Assembly: GCA_946414315.1 (NCBI GenBank)
Contig: CAMKNZ010000007.1
Span: 1 to 64,000 of the forward strand
Length of the DNA: 64,000 nt
DNA from: an uncultured Clostridia bacterium
Lineage (GTDB): Bacteria > Bacillota > Clostridia > Christensenellales > Aristaeellaceae
Direction: 5' to 3'
This document shows, piece by piece, positions 33,453-40,588 of the stretch. The notes below the pieces were generated by a model, which saw nothing but the letters and a program-made list of their open reading frames with translations, had not been told where the DNA came from and did no database searches. Positions within the stretch are counted from its first letter, which is position 1. Each line of letters begins with the position of its first letter. A program made the translations under genes and the position numbers.

Positions 33453-33653
33453 ATGAATACCAACACAATGGAACTGAATCTGGACGAGATGGAAATGGTC
33501 AATGGCGGCTGGAACTGGAAGGAATCCATCTTCTGGGGAGTTGTCGGCGGTACTGCCGGAGCAGGAGTCGGTGGCCAATTCAGGGGCGTCCCCGGCGCCA
33601 TAATCGGCGGAGCCGTCGGTGCCGGTATCGGCATCATGGCGGGCTGGGAATAA
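33453..33653 (+). CDS. Bacteriocin-like double-glycine peptide
   Basis: The 66-residue precursor begins MNTNTMELNLDEMEMVNGG. The core starts WNWKESIFWGVVGGTAGAGV, has GGQFRGVPGAIIGGAVGAGI, and ends MAGWE. It closely parallels the 26698 peptide (xDW/WNW start, GxxxG repeats, GIPG/GVPG turn). Two-peptide bacteriocin activity is inferred. The partner could be the next gene, 33763. It follows element copy 6. Confidence 0.8.
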   Translation: MNTNTMELNLDEMEMVNGGWNWKESIFWGVVGGTAGAGVGGQFRGVPGAIIGGAVGAGIGIMAGWE

Positions 33654-33664
33654 TTCGGACAGGT

Positions 33665-33700
33665 CTACGGCACATATACGCTCCGCGCATACATTCTAAT
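33665..33700 (-). pseudogene. Remnant of the DUF4054 connector gene, extreme 3' end
   Basis: The minus strand encodes IRMYARSVYVP and a stop, against IRMYARPVYVP and a stop at the end of the intact connector gene (35363). It lies just after a plus-strand peptide gene, exactly as the intact 3' end lies just after the 35157 gene. The rest of the remnant resumes at 34030. Confidence 0.8.
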
Positions 33701-33762
33701 GTAAGGCGGGAAAACAGGCCGGCGGAAATAAAAGAAAGAGTTAATAAAAGGAGATAAAGAAT

Positions 33763-34023
33763 ATGAATACCAACACAATGGAACTGAACCTGAACGAAAT
33801 GGCAATGGTGGCCGGCGGCGAAACAGGCGACGTCATGGACCATGTAGGAGGAGCTATCACGGGCGTGACGGTCGGAGCCATGGTCGGAGCCGGAGTCGGC
33901 TGCGTCGCCGGCGCGCCGGGCTGCGTAATCGGAATGTGCGTCGGAGCAGTCGGCTGCGGCGTGGCAGGCGGAGTTGTCGGTCTTAATAAGGTCGGGAACT
34001 GGGTCAGAAGCATCTTCAACTGA
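33763..34023 (+). CDS. Bacteriocin-like double-glycine peptide with Cys-containing core
   Basis: The 86-residue precursor begins MNTNTMELNLNEMAMVAGG. The 67-residue core is Gly/Ala/Val-rich with many GxxxG spacings and four cysteines (VGCVAGAPGCVIGMCVG, VGCGVAGG), ending KVGNWVRSIFN. The cysteines might form disulfides. It lies between two remnant pieces of the DUF4054 connector gene, so it was probably inserted into a duplicated copy of that gene. AAAGGAG precedes the start. It may be transcribed with 33453. Confidence 0.8.
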   Translation: MNTNTMELNLNEMAMVAGGETGDVMDHVGGAITGVTVGAMVGAGVGCVAGAPGCVIGMCVGAVGCGVAGGVVGLNKVGNWVRSIFN

Positions 34024-34029
34024 AATCGT

Positions 34030-34104
34030 TCATCTGACGGATACAAAAGCAGGGGAGGTCCCGGACGGATACGTCACGGCGGCCTCCCCGCTTTTTTTGA
34101 TTCC
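34030..34104 (-). pseudogene. Remnant of the DUF4054 connector gene, internal part; also terminator hairpin
   Basis: The minus strand encodes KKSGEAAVTYPSGTSPAFVSVR, against KKIGEVSVTYSSGTSSSSLSVR in the intact gene. On the plus strand the same bases form ggggaggtc...ggcctcccc followed by a run of seven T residues. They therefore can terminate the 33763 transcript. Together with 33665-33700 this is a copy of the connector gene interrupted by the peptide gene. Confidence 0.8.
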
Positions 34105-34182
34105 TGCCTCACGATCCGCCGCTGTCCAGGATACGCTTCCTGTGGTATACTCTGCAGTATCAACCGATTGTGAGGAAGAGAA

Positions 34183-34635
34183 ATGATCAGGAAAGCCGGA
34201 CCCGGGGATCTGTCGCGAATCGCCGAAATACTCGTGTTTGTGAAGAGAATCAAATTCCGCCCGATCTTCCAGGATGACGATTACTCTTTCGGAGAGCTGC
34301 AGGTCCTGCCTGTAGCAAAGCAGTATTCCGAACTGCTGGACCGCATATGGGTATACGATGACAACGGCATCGTAAAAGGCCTGATCCGTATTGAGGGAGA
34401 AGAGGTCAAAGAGCTGTATGTGGACTATTTCTTCCAGAACATGGGGATCGGCGGCAGACTGATTGAGTTCGCCAAGGAAGAATACGATGTGCGTTTCCTG
34501 TGGGCCATCGAAAAGAACACGGACGCCATCCGGTTTTATGAAGCCCACGGTTTCCGCCTGACTGAAAAGAAACAGTTTGAAGAAGGAACCACTGAATACC
34601 TTGTCATGATGGAAAGGGATCCGGTCTCCCCGTAA
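34183..34635 (+). CDS. GNAT family N-acetyltransferase
   Basis: The 150-residue protein has the GNAT order: MIRKAGPGDLSRIAEIL at the start, GLIRIEGEEVKELYVDYFFQNMGIGGRLIEFAKEEY (QNxGIGxxL acetyl-CoA loop, about residues 82-95), and DAIRFYEAHGFRLTEKK as motif B. It is cytoplasmic. The acceptor is unknown. It lies in plus-strand cargo between the connector remnant and the small membrane protein gene. Confidence 0.88.
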   Translation: MIRKAGPGDLSRIAEILVFVKRIKFRPIFQDDDYSFGELQVLPVAKQYSELLDRIWVYDDNGIVKGLIRIEGEEVKELYVDYFFQNMGIGGRLIEFAKEEYDVRFLWAIEKNTDAIRFYEAHGFRLTEKKQFEEGTTEYLVMMERDPVSP

Positions 34636-34650
34636 CCGGCAGCGCTCCGA

Positions 34651-34679
34651 TTGCATAAAGAGTGGTTTTCTGGTACAAT
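34651..34679 (+). promoter_or_regulatory. Sigma-A-type promoter for the 34721 gene
   Basis: TTGCAT (34651-34656) and TACAAT (34674-34679), 17 bases apart. Confidence 0.65.
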
Positions 34680-34720
34680 TTTGAAAAAGCTGTGAAAACA
34701 ACTGAAAGAAGGAGACCGCC

Positions 34721-34948
34721 ATGAATAAACTGACCAAAAACATTCTCTACGGCGTCGGCACCTTTGTGTTCGTCATCGTGATCCTGGCTGTCATCCGTTC
34801 CGTGATGAAAGGCCTCCCGATCGAAAACGGGTTCAAAGACACATCGAACTGGCTGCTTGCCGCCCTCAGCGGCGCCTGCGCCGGCTGGTCCTCCTACAAC
34901 AAGGACCTCAAAAAAGAAGAGAAGGAAAAGAAAGACAACAAGGAATAA
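34721..34948 (+). CDS. Small two-segment membrane protein, paralogue of 25583-25810
   Basis: The 75-residue protein has segments ILYGVGTFVFVIVILAVI and NWLLAALSGACAGWSSY, with a lysine/glutamate-rich tail (KDLKKEEKEKKDNKE). Compared with the 25583 protein it conserves length, segment spacing, the NG(F) ... NW motif and the charged tail. Its own promoter and terminator make it a separate unit. A bacteriocin-immunity role is a reasonable guess from context only. Confidence 0.65.
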   Translation: MNKLTKNILYGVGTFVFVIVILAVIRSVMKGLPIENGFKDTSNWLLAALSGACAGWSSYNKDLKKEEKEKKDNKE

Positions 34949-34969
34949 TACAGCCAGCGAACCACTGCT

Positions 34970-34998
34970 CCCGCGCCTTCCCGGCGCGGGTTTCTTTT
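34970..34998 (+). terminator. Rho-independent terminator
   Basis: CCCGCGCC-ttc-CCGGCGCGGG followed by TTTCTTTT. Confidence 0.75.
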
Positions 34999-35008
34999 AT
35001 GCCTGTTT

Positions 35009-35098
35009 CGCAACTTCTGATGATTTATCGCAGCAATTGCCCATTTGTGTTTCCGCACTGCCCGCTTCTTTCGCCGCGCGTATCTACAGGTGGCCGGG
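35009..35098 (+). promoter_or_regulatory. Conserved cis-element copy 7 (dyad + CGTA promoter)
   Basis: CGCAACTTCTGA at 35009 with CAATTGC as second arm. TGCCCGC starts at 35059 (50 bases). CGTATCTACAGGTGGCCGG has CGTA at 35079. The ATG at 35157 is 78 bases downstream, which supports choosing it over the ATG at 35151. Confidence 0.65.
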
Positions 35099-35156
35099 GT
35101 AAATTGCCCCGGAACAAACGCCGAAATGAACGCGTACTGCGAAAGGAGCGATGAAT

Positions 35157-35360
35157 ATGAACGCCAGCATGCATCCGGTTCCCCGCAGCCTGGCAGGACT
35201 TCATTTTGATCCGGTCCGGGACGTGACCGGATTTATCCGGGACTGCCGGAACAGCGGGATGAACAAATCAAGGACCGTCGGGGCGATGGTGGATCAGCTG
35301 CATTACATGCCGACGGAAGCGGACATCATCGTCGATGAATTCTGGGATAAGACCGCGTAA
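35157..35360 (+). CDS. Small helical protein without double-glycine leader
   Basis: The protein of about 67 residues (MNASMHPVPRSLAGLHFDPV, then DVTGFIRDCRNSGMNKSRTV and ADIIVDEFWDKTA) lacks a leader or membrane segment. GAAAGGAG is correctly spaced for the ATG at 35157. Its expression element is the same as that of the double-glycine peptides. It is loosely similar in length and acidic helical texture to the 28774 core. It ends two bases before the convergent connector gene. Its function is unknown. Confidence 0.6.
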   Translation: MNASMHPVPRSLAGLHFDPVRDVTGFIRDCRNSGMNKSRTVGAMVDQLHYMPTEADIIVDEFWDKTA

Positions 35361-35362
35361 GC

Positions 35363-35770
35363 TTACGGCACATAGACCGGCCGCGCGTACATCCTGATCA
35401 GCGAAAGCAGCTGGAGCCCGAAATCCGTTTCGGTCAGATCCGCCAGGCCTGTCCTGACGGACAGGGAAGAAGAGGAGGTTCCGGACGAATACGTCACGGA
35501 GACCTCCCCTATTTTTTTGCCGGTGATCTTCTGCCGGGCCTCCCCGGCGGCGGCAATGGCGCTTTTCGACGAAACCGCGTCTTCAGGCAGGGCCGTGCGG
35601 GCGTACATCGTCAGCTTATGGGCCGTATAAAGCCGGCGGGCCTCCTCCGCGTCCTCCGGAACAAAGCCCGCAAAACGGGCGTTGGCCTGCCGGATATATT
35701 CCGCCAGCACAACAGCCGGCGTAAAGCCGGCGAACTGGGGGTAGAACGCCGTGAAATCCGCTGCGGTCAC
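35363..35770 (-). CDS. Phage head-tail connector protein (DUF4054)
   Basis: The GTG at 35770, with AAGGAGG, gives 135 residues. The DUF4054 pattern is clear: ADFTAFYPQFAGFTPAVVLAEYIRQANARF, RLYTAHKLTMYAR, and KKIGEVSVTYSSGTSSSSLSVRTG. It forms part of the head-tail adaptor. The plus strand inside it (around 35470-35520) carries a hairpin followed by TTTTTTT that can terminate the convergent 35157 cargo gene. Two partial copies of this gene lie at 33665-33700 and 34030-34104. Confidence 0.8.
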   Translation of the reverse strand: MTAADFTAFYPQFAGFTPAVVLAEYIRQANARFAGFVPEDAEEARRLYTAHKLTMYARTALPEDAVSSKSAIAAAGEARQKITGKKIGEVSVTYSSGTSSSSLSVRTGLADLTETDFGLQLLSLIRMYARPVYVP

Positions 35771-35853
35771 GCTGCCGGGCCTCCTTTTCCGCACGCCGGA
35801 GACGCCCTGTATACGCCCCGGAAAAATAATTCAAAAAAATTCTGCCGTTTTAC

Positions 35854-35893
35854 TGCCACCCCGTCCACTTGCTGCGTATATACAGGTGTCAGG
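35854..35893 (+). promoter_or_regulatory. Conserved CGTA promoter element copy 8
   Basis: TGCCACC (35854-35860), 14 bases, CGTATATACAGGTGTCAGG (CGTA at 35875). The PepSY gene starts 66 bases later. Confidence 0.7.
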
Positions 35894-35940
35894 GATGAAG
35901 CACCCGACAGTAAATAAAAAAAGCTGAGGAGAGAAAGAAA

Positions 35941-36273
35941 ATGAAGAAACTGATTGCTGGCCTCGTCGCCATTATGATCCTGGTGTGCGGATGCACCGCC
36001 GCCTTTGCCGACCAGAATTCCGTGACCCGTGAAGAAGCCATTCAGATCGCGCTTGAACGGGTTGGACTGAAAGAAGAAGCCGTTACCTTTACCAAGATCG
36101 AGCTGGACCGGGACGACGGCCGCCAGATCTGGGAGATCGAGTTCGTCAGCGCCGGCGTTGAATATGAGTTCGACATCGACGCCCGGACCGGAATCGTCCG
36201 CGAGATGGACATCTCCCGCCGCCACGGCCACGACACCGACTGGGACGACTGGGACGACCTCTTCGATGACTAA
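35941..36273 (+). CDS. Secreted PepSY-domain protein with acidic His tail
   Basis: The 110-residue protein has an N-terminal export signal (MKKLIAGLVAIMILVCGCTAAFA-DQ), possibly a lipoprotein (VCGC). The PepSY domain spans about residues 30-90: SVTREEAIQIALERVGLKEEAVTF, IWEIEFVSAGVEYEFDIDARTGIV. The tail RRHGHDTDWDDWDDLFDD is rich in His and Asp and could bind metal. PepSY domains often inhibit peptidases. Under the same promoter element as the double-glycine peptides, it could restrain a protease outside the cell (inference). Confidence 0.8.
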   Translation: MKKLIAGLVAIMILVCGCTAAFADQNSVTREEAIQIALERVGLKEEAVTFTKIELDRDDGRQIWEIEFVSAGVEYEFDIDARTGIVREMDISRRHGHDTDWDDWDDLFDD

Positions 36274-36306
36274 GACATCCAGGGCACAAGTCCTTTCTCC
36301 TTCCTT

Positions 36307-36336
36307 CCGGAGTGCGTAAGCACTCCGGTTTTTTTG
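36307..36336 (+). terminator. Rho-independent terminator
   Basis: CCGGAGTGC-gtaa-GCACTCCGG followed by TTTTTTT. Confidence 0.85.
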
Positions 36337-36349
36337 TCCCCGGCGTTCC

Positions 36350-36378
36350 TTGTCCGGCGGCCGGCTGTATAGTATAAT
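36350..36378 (+). promoter_or_regulatory. Sigma-A-type promoter for the 36451 gene
   Basis: TTGTCC (36350-36355) and TATAAT (36373-36378) with a 17-base spacer. Confidence 0.65.
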
Positions 36379-36450
36379 CCTGTGCGGAACAAACGGAACC
36401 GCTGCCGCGTCTGAATTGGCGGAACTGTCAATATAAAGGAGTCCTGCCAT

Positions 36451-38946
36451 ATGAAGAAACTGATCCTGATCCTGACCGCCGTCGTTTTCCTGTTTTCGGC
36501 CGCCCTGGCAGAAGACCTGTCCGCCCTGACAGACGAAGAACTGCAGGCGCTGTATCAGAACGTGGAAGCGGAGATGGCGCGCAGGGAGCTTACAGCCGGA
36601 CAGGGAACGGAGTTCGAGGCCGGCGAAGTACGGGACCGCGTCACGGTCTTTTTCACTTACTGGAGCGTCAACAACCTGGACAAAATGCTGGAGCTGTGCT
36701 CTTCCGGCTGGAAAGCGTCCGCGGCGGATCCCCGGACGGAACTGTTCAAAATCCTGCTGAACCGGACGCCTGTGGACCTGGAGATCGAGTCGGCCGCTCC
36801 GATCGCCGGGGAAAGCCCGGACGGTTTCTCCTATTACTATGTAACGGCGACCTCCCACATAGACCGAAACAACGGTACCGCTTACAGGAAATACCGTTTC
36901 CGTTTCCTGGTCCGGAAAGAGGAAGACGGCCTCTGGTATATCGATCCCACCGGCCTGAACGACTGCGAAGACGCGGAAGCGGAATCCCCGGCGGAAGCCA
37001 CGGCGGCGCCCGAAGGCGATACCGGCGCGTACACGGCAGATACGGTGCTGTATTACCAGCCATCCGGCGGGGAATACTATCACGCGGACCAGAACTGCCC
37101 GCGGGTCAATCCGACGTTCCTGCCGCTGCAGGGCTGTTTCCTGTATTCACAACTGAACGACGAACCCTACCGGAACCTGAAGCGCTGCGAAATCTGCGGC
37201 GCGCCTTTCCGGCAGGAAGATCCGCCCGTATCCGGGCTTTTCCGTGATGCGGTTTACGCCGCGGGAGAATACGCCGCGGTCGGCGGAGATGCGGATTACC
37301 TCTCCCTTGTGACGGAGAAAGGCGGCCGGTATTACCGCACCGTGACGCTGCTGGACGACCGCGCGAAGGAACTGTACGCAGCCCTCATGGAAGCCGAGGA
37401 TATGGACGCCGCGTATGAAGCATTCGATACCTATGCCTGGTCCCTGCCGGTCTGCTATACCGAAGAGATTGCCGGGCAGCCGAAAGACCAAGCTGAACTG
37501 GACGCCCTGACCGGAAAGACCGTGGGCGAGCTCCTGGAGGAAGAATATTCCTTCTACGGCCTCGGCGGAGGCGACGGTTACCAGACGGCTGTTTACCTCT
37601 CCTCCGGATTGTTTGTCTACGAATTTGCGGTCGACGCCCCTGTTGACTATTACCGGGATCATGAGGGCTGGGACGGCCTGAATGTCCTGAAGGTGCAGAG
37701 CGGCAAACTGACTCCCTGGTCCAACCTTGCCACAGACCTGAACTGGCGTGCCGACGGGACATTCCGGCTGCAGACGGAGCTTCCTGTTTCCGCGGAAGAA
37801 TCCGCCTCTGCTGTGCCGCCGATTGAGGAATACAGCCGGAAAGCCTGGCCGGTCACCGCGGAAGGATATGCCGACCTGCAGGAAAACATAAAAGCCAGAT
37901 ACGGCCAGGTATACATGGTCGAGGGCGCCGTCCTCCAGGTGCTTTCCCGGAGCCCGCTGCGGGCGGTCATCTGTACCGGCGAAGACGGGAAATCGCAGCC
38001 GGTCGTGGTGGAATGTCCGGAAGACCGCAGCTTCCGATGGGAGGAAGGACAGACCTGCAAAATCTACGCGGATGTTTCTTCCGCCTTATACACCCTGCCC
38101 GTCCTGACTGCCCGCTATACGTTTTATACTTCATCCGAAGATACGGCGGACGAAGAAGACCCTGTCCGTTTTGAAACGTTCAGGGACGCTGTGGTCTCCA
38201 TGGAGGAAGGCGACTCATACACCGTGTCCGACGGATATGCTGTTGCCGTGGTCCGGCGGGACGGGCGCTGTTTCCGGGTTGTCGCGCAGTTTGACAGCCA
38301 TGCGGAGGAACTGTATGCCGCTTATCTTGAAAACGGGGATTTTTCGGACGAAGAATTCCGGGCCCTGTCTGAATATGCCAAAACGCTGCCGGTTCAGTAT
38401 ACGGAGGAGCTGAACGTCACTCCCTTCTCCCAGGCGGAACTGGACGCCATGACCGGCGTTACCCTTGAGCAGGCCATGGCCGGACCGTGGGAACTGAAAA
38501 TGTGCAATTATCCGGAAGACGCCGAAGCGGGAAAAGAGATCGCTTTCCCGATGGTAAAGGGTTTCTGCAATTACGAACTGGTCATCAACGAGCCCTATGA
38601 AGTGTACGCGGAACGCCGGGCGGCCGATCACTATGATCCCGTGACGGTCATGAGCCTGCAGAACTACCTGGACCTGACCGTCAAATGCGTCCGGTATACC
38701 GGCATTTCCTCCCTGAACGCGCTGGATCTGCGTTACCAGGCGGACGGAACCCTGAAGCTCGATGTTGAACCCTTCCCTGAAGACTACGACTATGACCTGA
38801 TGGTGGAGATCGCGGATCACCTGGCCGAAACCTGGGGATACAGCGACCCGGACCGGGAAACGAGAGAGGCCATGATCGCGGAGCTGACGGAGAAACATCC
38901 CGAAGCCGCGGAAATGATCCGGCAGATCGTGGAGAGCTTCCGCTGA
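36451..38946 (+). CDS. Large secreted protein with duplicated domains, unknown function
   Basis: The 831-residue protein has a signal peptide (MKKLILILTAVVFLFSAALA-ED). A short helical stretch and an NTF2-like segment (VFFTYWSVNNLDKMLELCSSGW) follow. Next is a small metal-site-like module (YYHADQNCPRVNP...RCEICGAPF). Two long homologous units follow at about 265-470 and 570-790. Each contains (R/E)xxRxVxxxDxxAEELYAA and LPVxYTEE then QAELDAxTGxTxxE. The function is not recognised; surface or cell-wall location is likely. It is followed 52 bases later by a small membrane protein gene. Confidence 0.7.
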   Translation: MKKLILILTAVVFLFSAALAEDLSALTDEELQALYQNVEAEMARRELTAGQGTEFEAGEVRDRVTVFFTYWSVNNLDKMLELCSSGWKASAADPRTELFKILLNRTPVDLEIESAAPIAGESPDGFSYYYVTATSHIDRNNGTAYRKYRFRFLVRKEEDGLWYIDPTGLNDCEDAEAESPAEATAAPEGDTGAYTADTVLYYQPSGGEYYHADQNCPRVNPTFLPLQGCFLYSQLNDEPYRNLKRCEICGAPFRQEDPPVSGLFRDAVYAAGEYAAVGGDADYLSLVTEKGGRYYRTVTLLDDRAKELYAALMEAEDMDAAYEAFDTYAWSLPVCYTEEIAGQPKDQAELDALTGKTVGELLEEEYSFYGLGGGDGYQTAVYLSSGLFVYEFAVDAPVDYYRDHEGWDGLNVLKVQSGKLTPWSNLATDLNWRADGTFRLQTELPVSAEESASAVPPIEEYSRKAWPVTAEGYADLQENIKARYGQVYMVEGAVLQVLSRSPLRAVICTGEDGKSQPVVVECPEDRSFRWEEGQTCKIYADVSSALYTLPVLTARYTFYTSSEDTADEEDPVRFETFRDAVVSMEEGDSYTVSDGYAVAVVRRDGRCFRVVAQFDSHAEELYAAYLENGDFSDEEFRALSEYAKTLPVQYTEELNVTPFSQAELDAMTGVTLEQAMAGPWELKMCNYPEDAEAGKEIAFPMVKGFCNYELVINEPYEVYAERRAADHYDPVTVMSLQNYLDLTVKCVRYTGISSLNALDLRYQADGTLKLDVEPFPEDYDYDLMVEIADHLAETWGYSDPDRETREAMIAELTEKHPEAAEMIRQIVESFR

Positions 38947-38998
38947 CGCGGAGCAGCGCAAAACCCGGCAGTTTTACTCAAAGGAGGATCAGCACGTT

Positions 38999-39367
38999 AT
39001 GTTCCGGCAGATTGGGGCTTTCTTCCGGCGCCTGTTCGCCAACCGCGGATTCCGCCGCGGGCTCCGGATCTTTTTCTGGCTTTTACTGGCCTGGTACCTG
39101 TACAATATCTACAAGTATCTCGTGGCGCTGATGCACACCGGCCTCCCCCTCGGGAAAGCCCTGCGCATCCTTTTCCGTACGCCGCTGTCCGGAAGCGTGA
39201 TCCCCCTGCCTTTTGCCAGTGTCGCCCTGGGCGTCGTCATCGGTGTGGTCTGGTTTTACCACCGGAAAAAACAGAAGCAGCAGGCGCAGGAGAAAAAGGC
39301 CGGCGAAACGCCTGCCCCCAAACAGGAAGAGGAGATCATCGAAACCACCCATTACAAATTTTTCTGA
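38999..39367 (+). CDS. Small two-segment membrane protein, paralogue of 32347-32718
   Basis: The 122-residue protein begins MFRQIGAFFRRLFANRGFRRG. It has membrane segments LRIFFWLLLAWYLYNIY and ASVALGVVIGVVWFY and ends EEEIIETTHYKFF. It parallels the 32347 protein along its length. It may be co-transcribed with the large secreted-protein gene. No family was recognised. Confidence 0.65.
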   Translation: MFRQIGAFFRRLFANRGFRRGLRIFFWLLLAWYLYNIYKYLVALMHTGLPLGKALRILFRTPLSGSVIPLPFASVALGVVIGVVWFYHRKKQKQQAQEKKAGETPAPKQEEEIIETTHYKFF

Positions 39368-39386
39368 TTTATTTTTCCCTGCCGGC

Positions 39387-39422
39387 TGCCATCCCCGGTT
39401 CTGCCGCGTATAAAAAGATGTA
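39387..39422 (+). promoter_or_regulatory. Conserved CGTA promoter element copy 9, no coding gene downstream
   Basis: TGCCATC (39387-39393), 13 bases, CGTATAAAAAGATGTAAGG (CGTA at 39407). The next plus-strand feature is a repeat-containing stretch ending in a terminator, with no reading frame. Confidence 0.55.
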
Positions 39423-39597
39423 AGGTGACGATCTTCCGGCAGGCCGAAGGAATGCGAAACGCTGCAGGCTGAAAGGAATTTACGATAGAGGCAAGGTCAG
39501 TCCCCCGAAAAAGCCGAAGGAATGCGTAATGCTGCAGGCTGCGGAGGCGAACGAAAAGCCCGGGCAAAGATCCCGGGCTTTTGCTTTGTCTTTTTTT
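39415..39597 (+). ncRNA. Candidate small RNA with two repeated stem-loops
   Basis: Downstream of element copy 9, the unit gccgaaggaatgcg-(a/t)aa-(c/t)gctgcaggctg occurs twice (about 39443-39472 and 39511-39540). The loop-side change from C to T keeps a G-U pair in the small GCG/CGC stem. The stretch ends in AAAAGCCCGGG-caaagat-CCCGGGCTTTTGC and T-rich text. No protein-coding frame with a ribosome binding site is present. The repeated GCCGAAGGA...GCAGGCTGAAAGGA text faintly recalls a glycine aptamer core, but the necessary first stem is not evident. Confidence 0.45.
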
Positions 39598-39600
39598 GTT

Positions 39601-40584
39601 TTACCGGATGACAGCGAAGGCGATCACGGCCGCGTAGACCAGGACCATGAGGGCGCCCTCCGCGCGGTTGATCCGCTTGCCCACCAGGGCGAAGATCCAG
39701 GTGATCAGCGTGATGGCGATCAGGATCAGCAGGTCCCAGACGGAGGCGACGTTCACTGTCACCGGATGAATGGAAGCGGAGACGCCGAGGATCATCATCA
39801 TGTTGAAGATGTTCGAGCCGATCACGTTGCCGACGGCCAGCTCCGTTTCCTCCTTCTTCGCGGCCACCAGGGAGGTGACCAGTTCCGGAAGGGAGGTGCC
39901 TACGGAGCACACCGTCAGGCCGATCAGGGTCTCGGTCATGCCCAGGGTCCGGGCGATCTCCTTGGCGCTGTAAACGACCGCCTGGCCGCCGGCGACGATC
40001 AGGACCGTGCCGGCGAGGATCAGCAGGGCGCATTTGCCCTTGGTATACTTGAAGCCGAAGCTGTCCTCCTCTTCCCGGCGGCTTTTCTTCGCCTCCCGGG
40101 TCAGAAGGTAAATATACCCGATGAAAACCACCAGCAGCGCCAGCGCGATAGGCCGGGTCACGGTTCCCGCGACGGACTGCATCGGCGCACGGAGCAGTTC
40201 CCCGCCGAAGAGCCCCAGGCCGCCCATCAGCAGGAACATCGCAATGGTGGGCACGGTGACGACGGCAAAATCCTTCTTCAGCACCTTGCCGTCCACCGGG
40301 ATCGGCCGCACCACCGCGCAGACGCCCAGCACCATCAGGATATTAAAGATATTGGAACCGACGACGTTGCTGAAAGCGATCTCGTTGGAGCCTTCCACCG
40401 CCGCGACCGTACTGACCGCCAGCTCAGGCGCGCTGGTGCCCATGGCCACGATCGTCAGGCCGACGATCATGGCGGGTACGCGGAAGATCCGCGCCAGCGA
40501 GGCGCTTCCGTCGACAAAAAGATCCGCGCCTTTGATCAGCGCGGCAAAACCGATAATAAGGATCAGGATGTTCAGGAAAATCAT
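39601..40584 (-). CDS. Calcium/sodium antiporter-type membrane protein (CaCA family, YrbG-like)
   Basis: The 327-residue protein has about ten membrane segments in two inverted halves. Each half carries an alpha-repeat: MGTSAPELAVSTVAAVEGSNEIAFSNVVGSNIFN and SVGTSLPELVTSLVAAKKEE...AVGNVIGSNIFN. The G(T)SxPE and GNxxGSNxFN motifs hold the cation site. It exchanges a cation (usually Ca2+) for Na+ or H+. It starts four bases after the stop of the upstream BspA-like gene, so the two form a minus-strand operon driven from 42095-42123. Confidence 0.9.
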   Translation of the reverse strand: MIFLNILILIIGFAALIKGADLFVDGSASLARIFRVPAMIVGLTIVAMGTSAPELAVSTVAAVEGSNEIAFSNVVGSNIFNILMVLGVCAVVRPIPVDGKVLKKDFAVVTVPTIAMFLLMGGLGLFGGELLRAPMQSVAGTVTRPIALALLVVFIGYIYLLTREAKKSRREEEDSFGFKYTKGKCALLILAGTVLIVAGGQAVVYSAKEIARTLGMTETLIGLTVCSVGTSLPELVTSLVAAKKEETELAVGNVIGSNIFNMMMILGVSASIHPVTVNVASVWDLLILIAITLITWIFALVGKRINRAEGALMVLVYAAVIAFAVIR

Positions 40585-40588
40585 GGGG

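Noticed and set aside
39443-39545. Tandem glycine riboswitch in the repeat region at 39.4-39.5 kb
   Set aside because: GCCGAAGGA...GCAGGCTGAAAGGA is reminiscent, but the first aptamer stem and GAGAG element are missing, and no plus-strand gene follows. I list it only as a candidate non-coding RNA.
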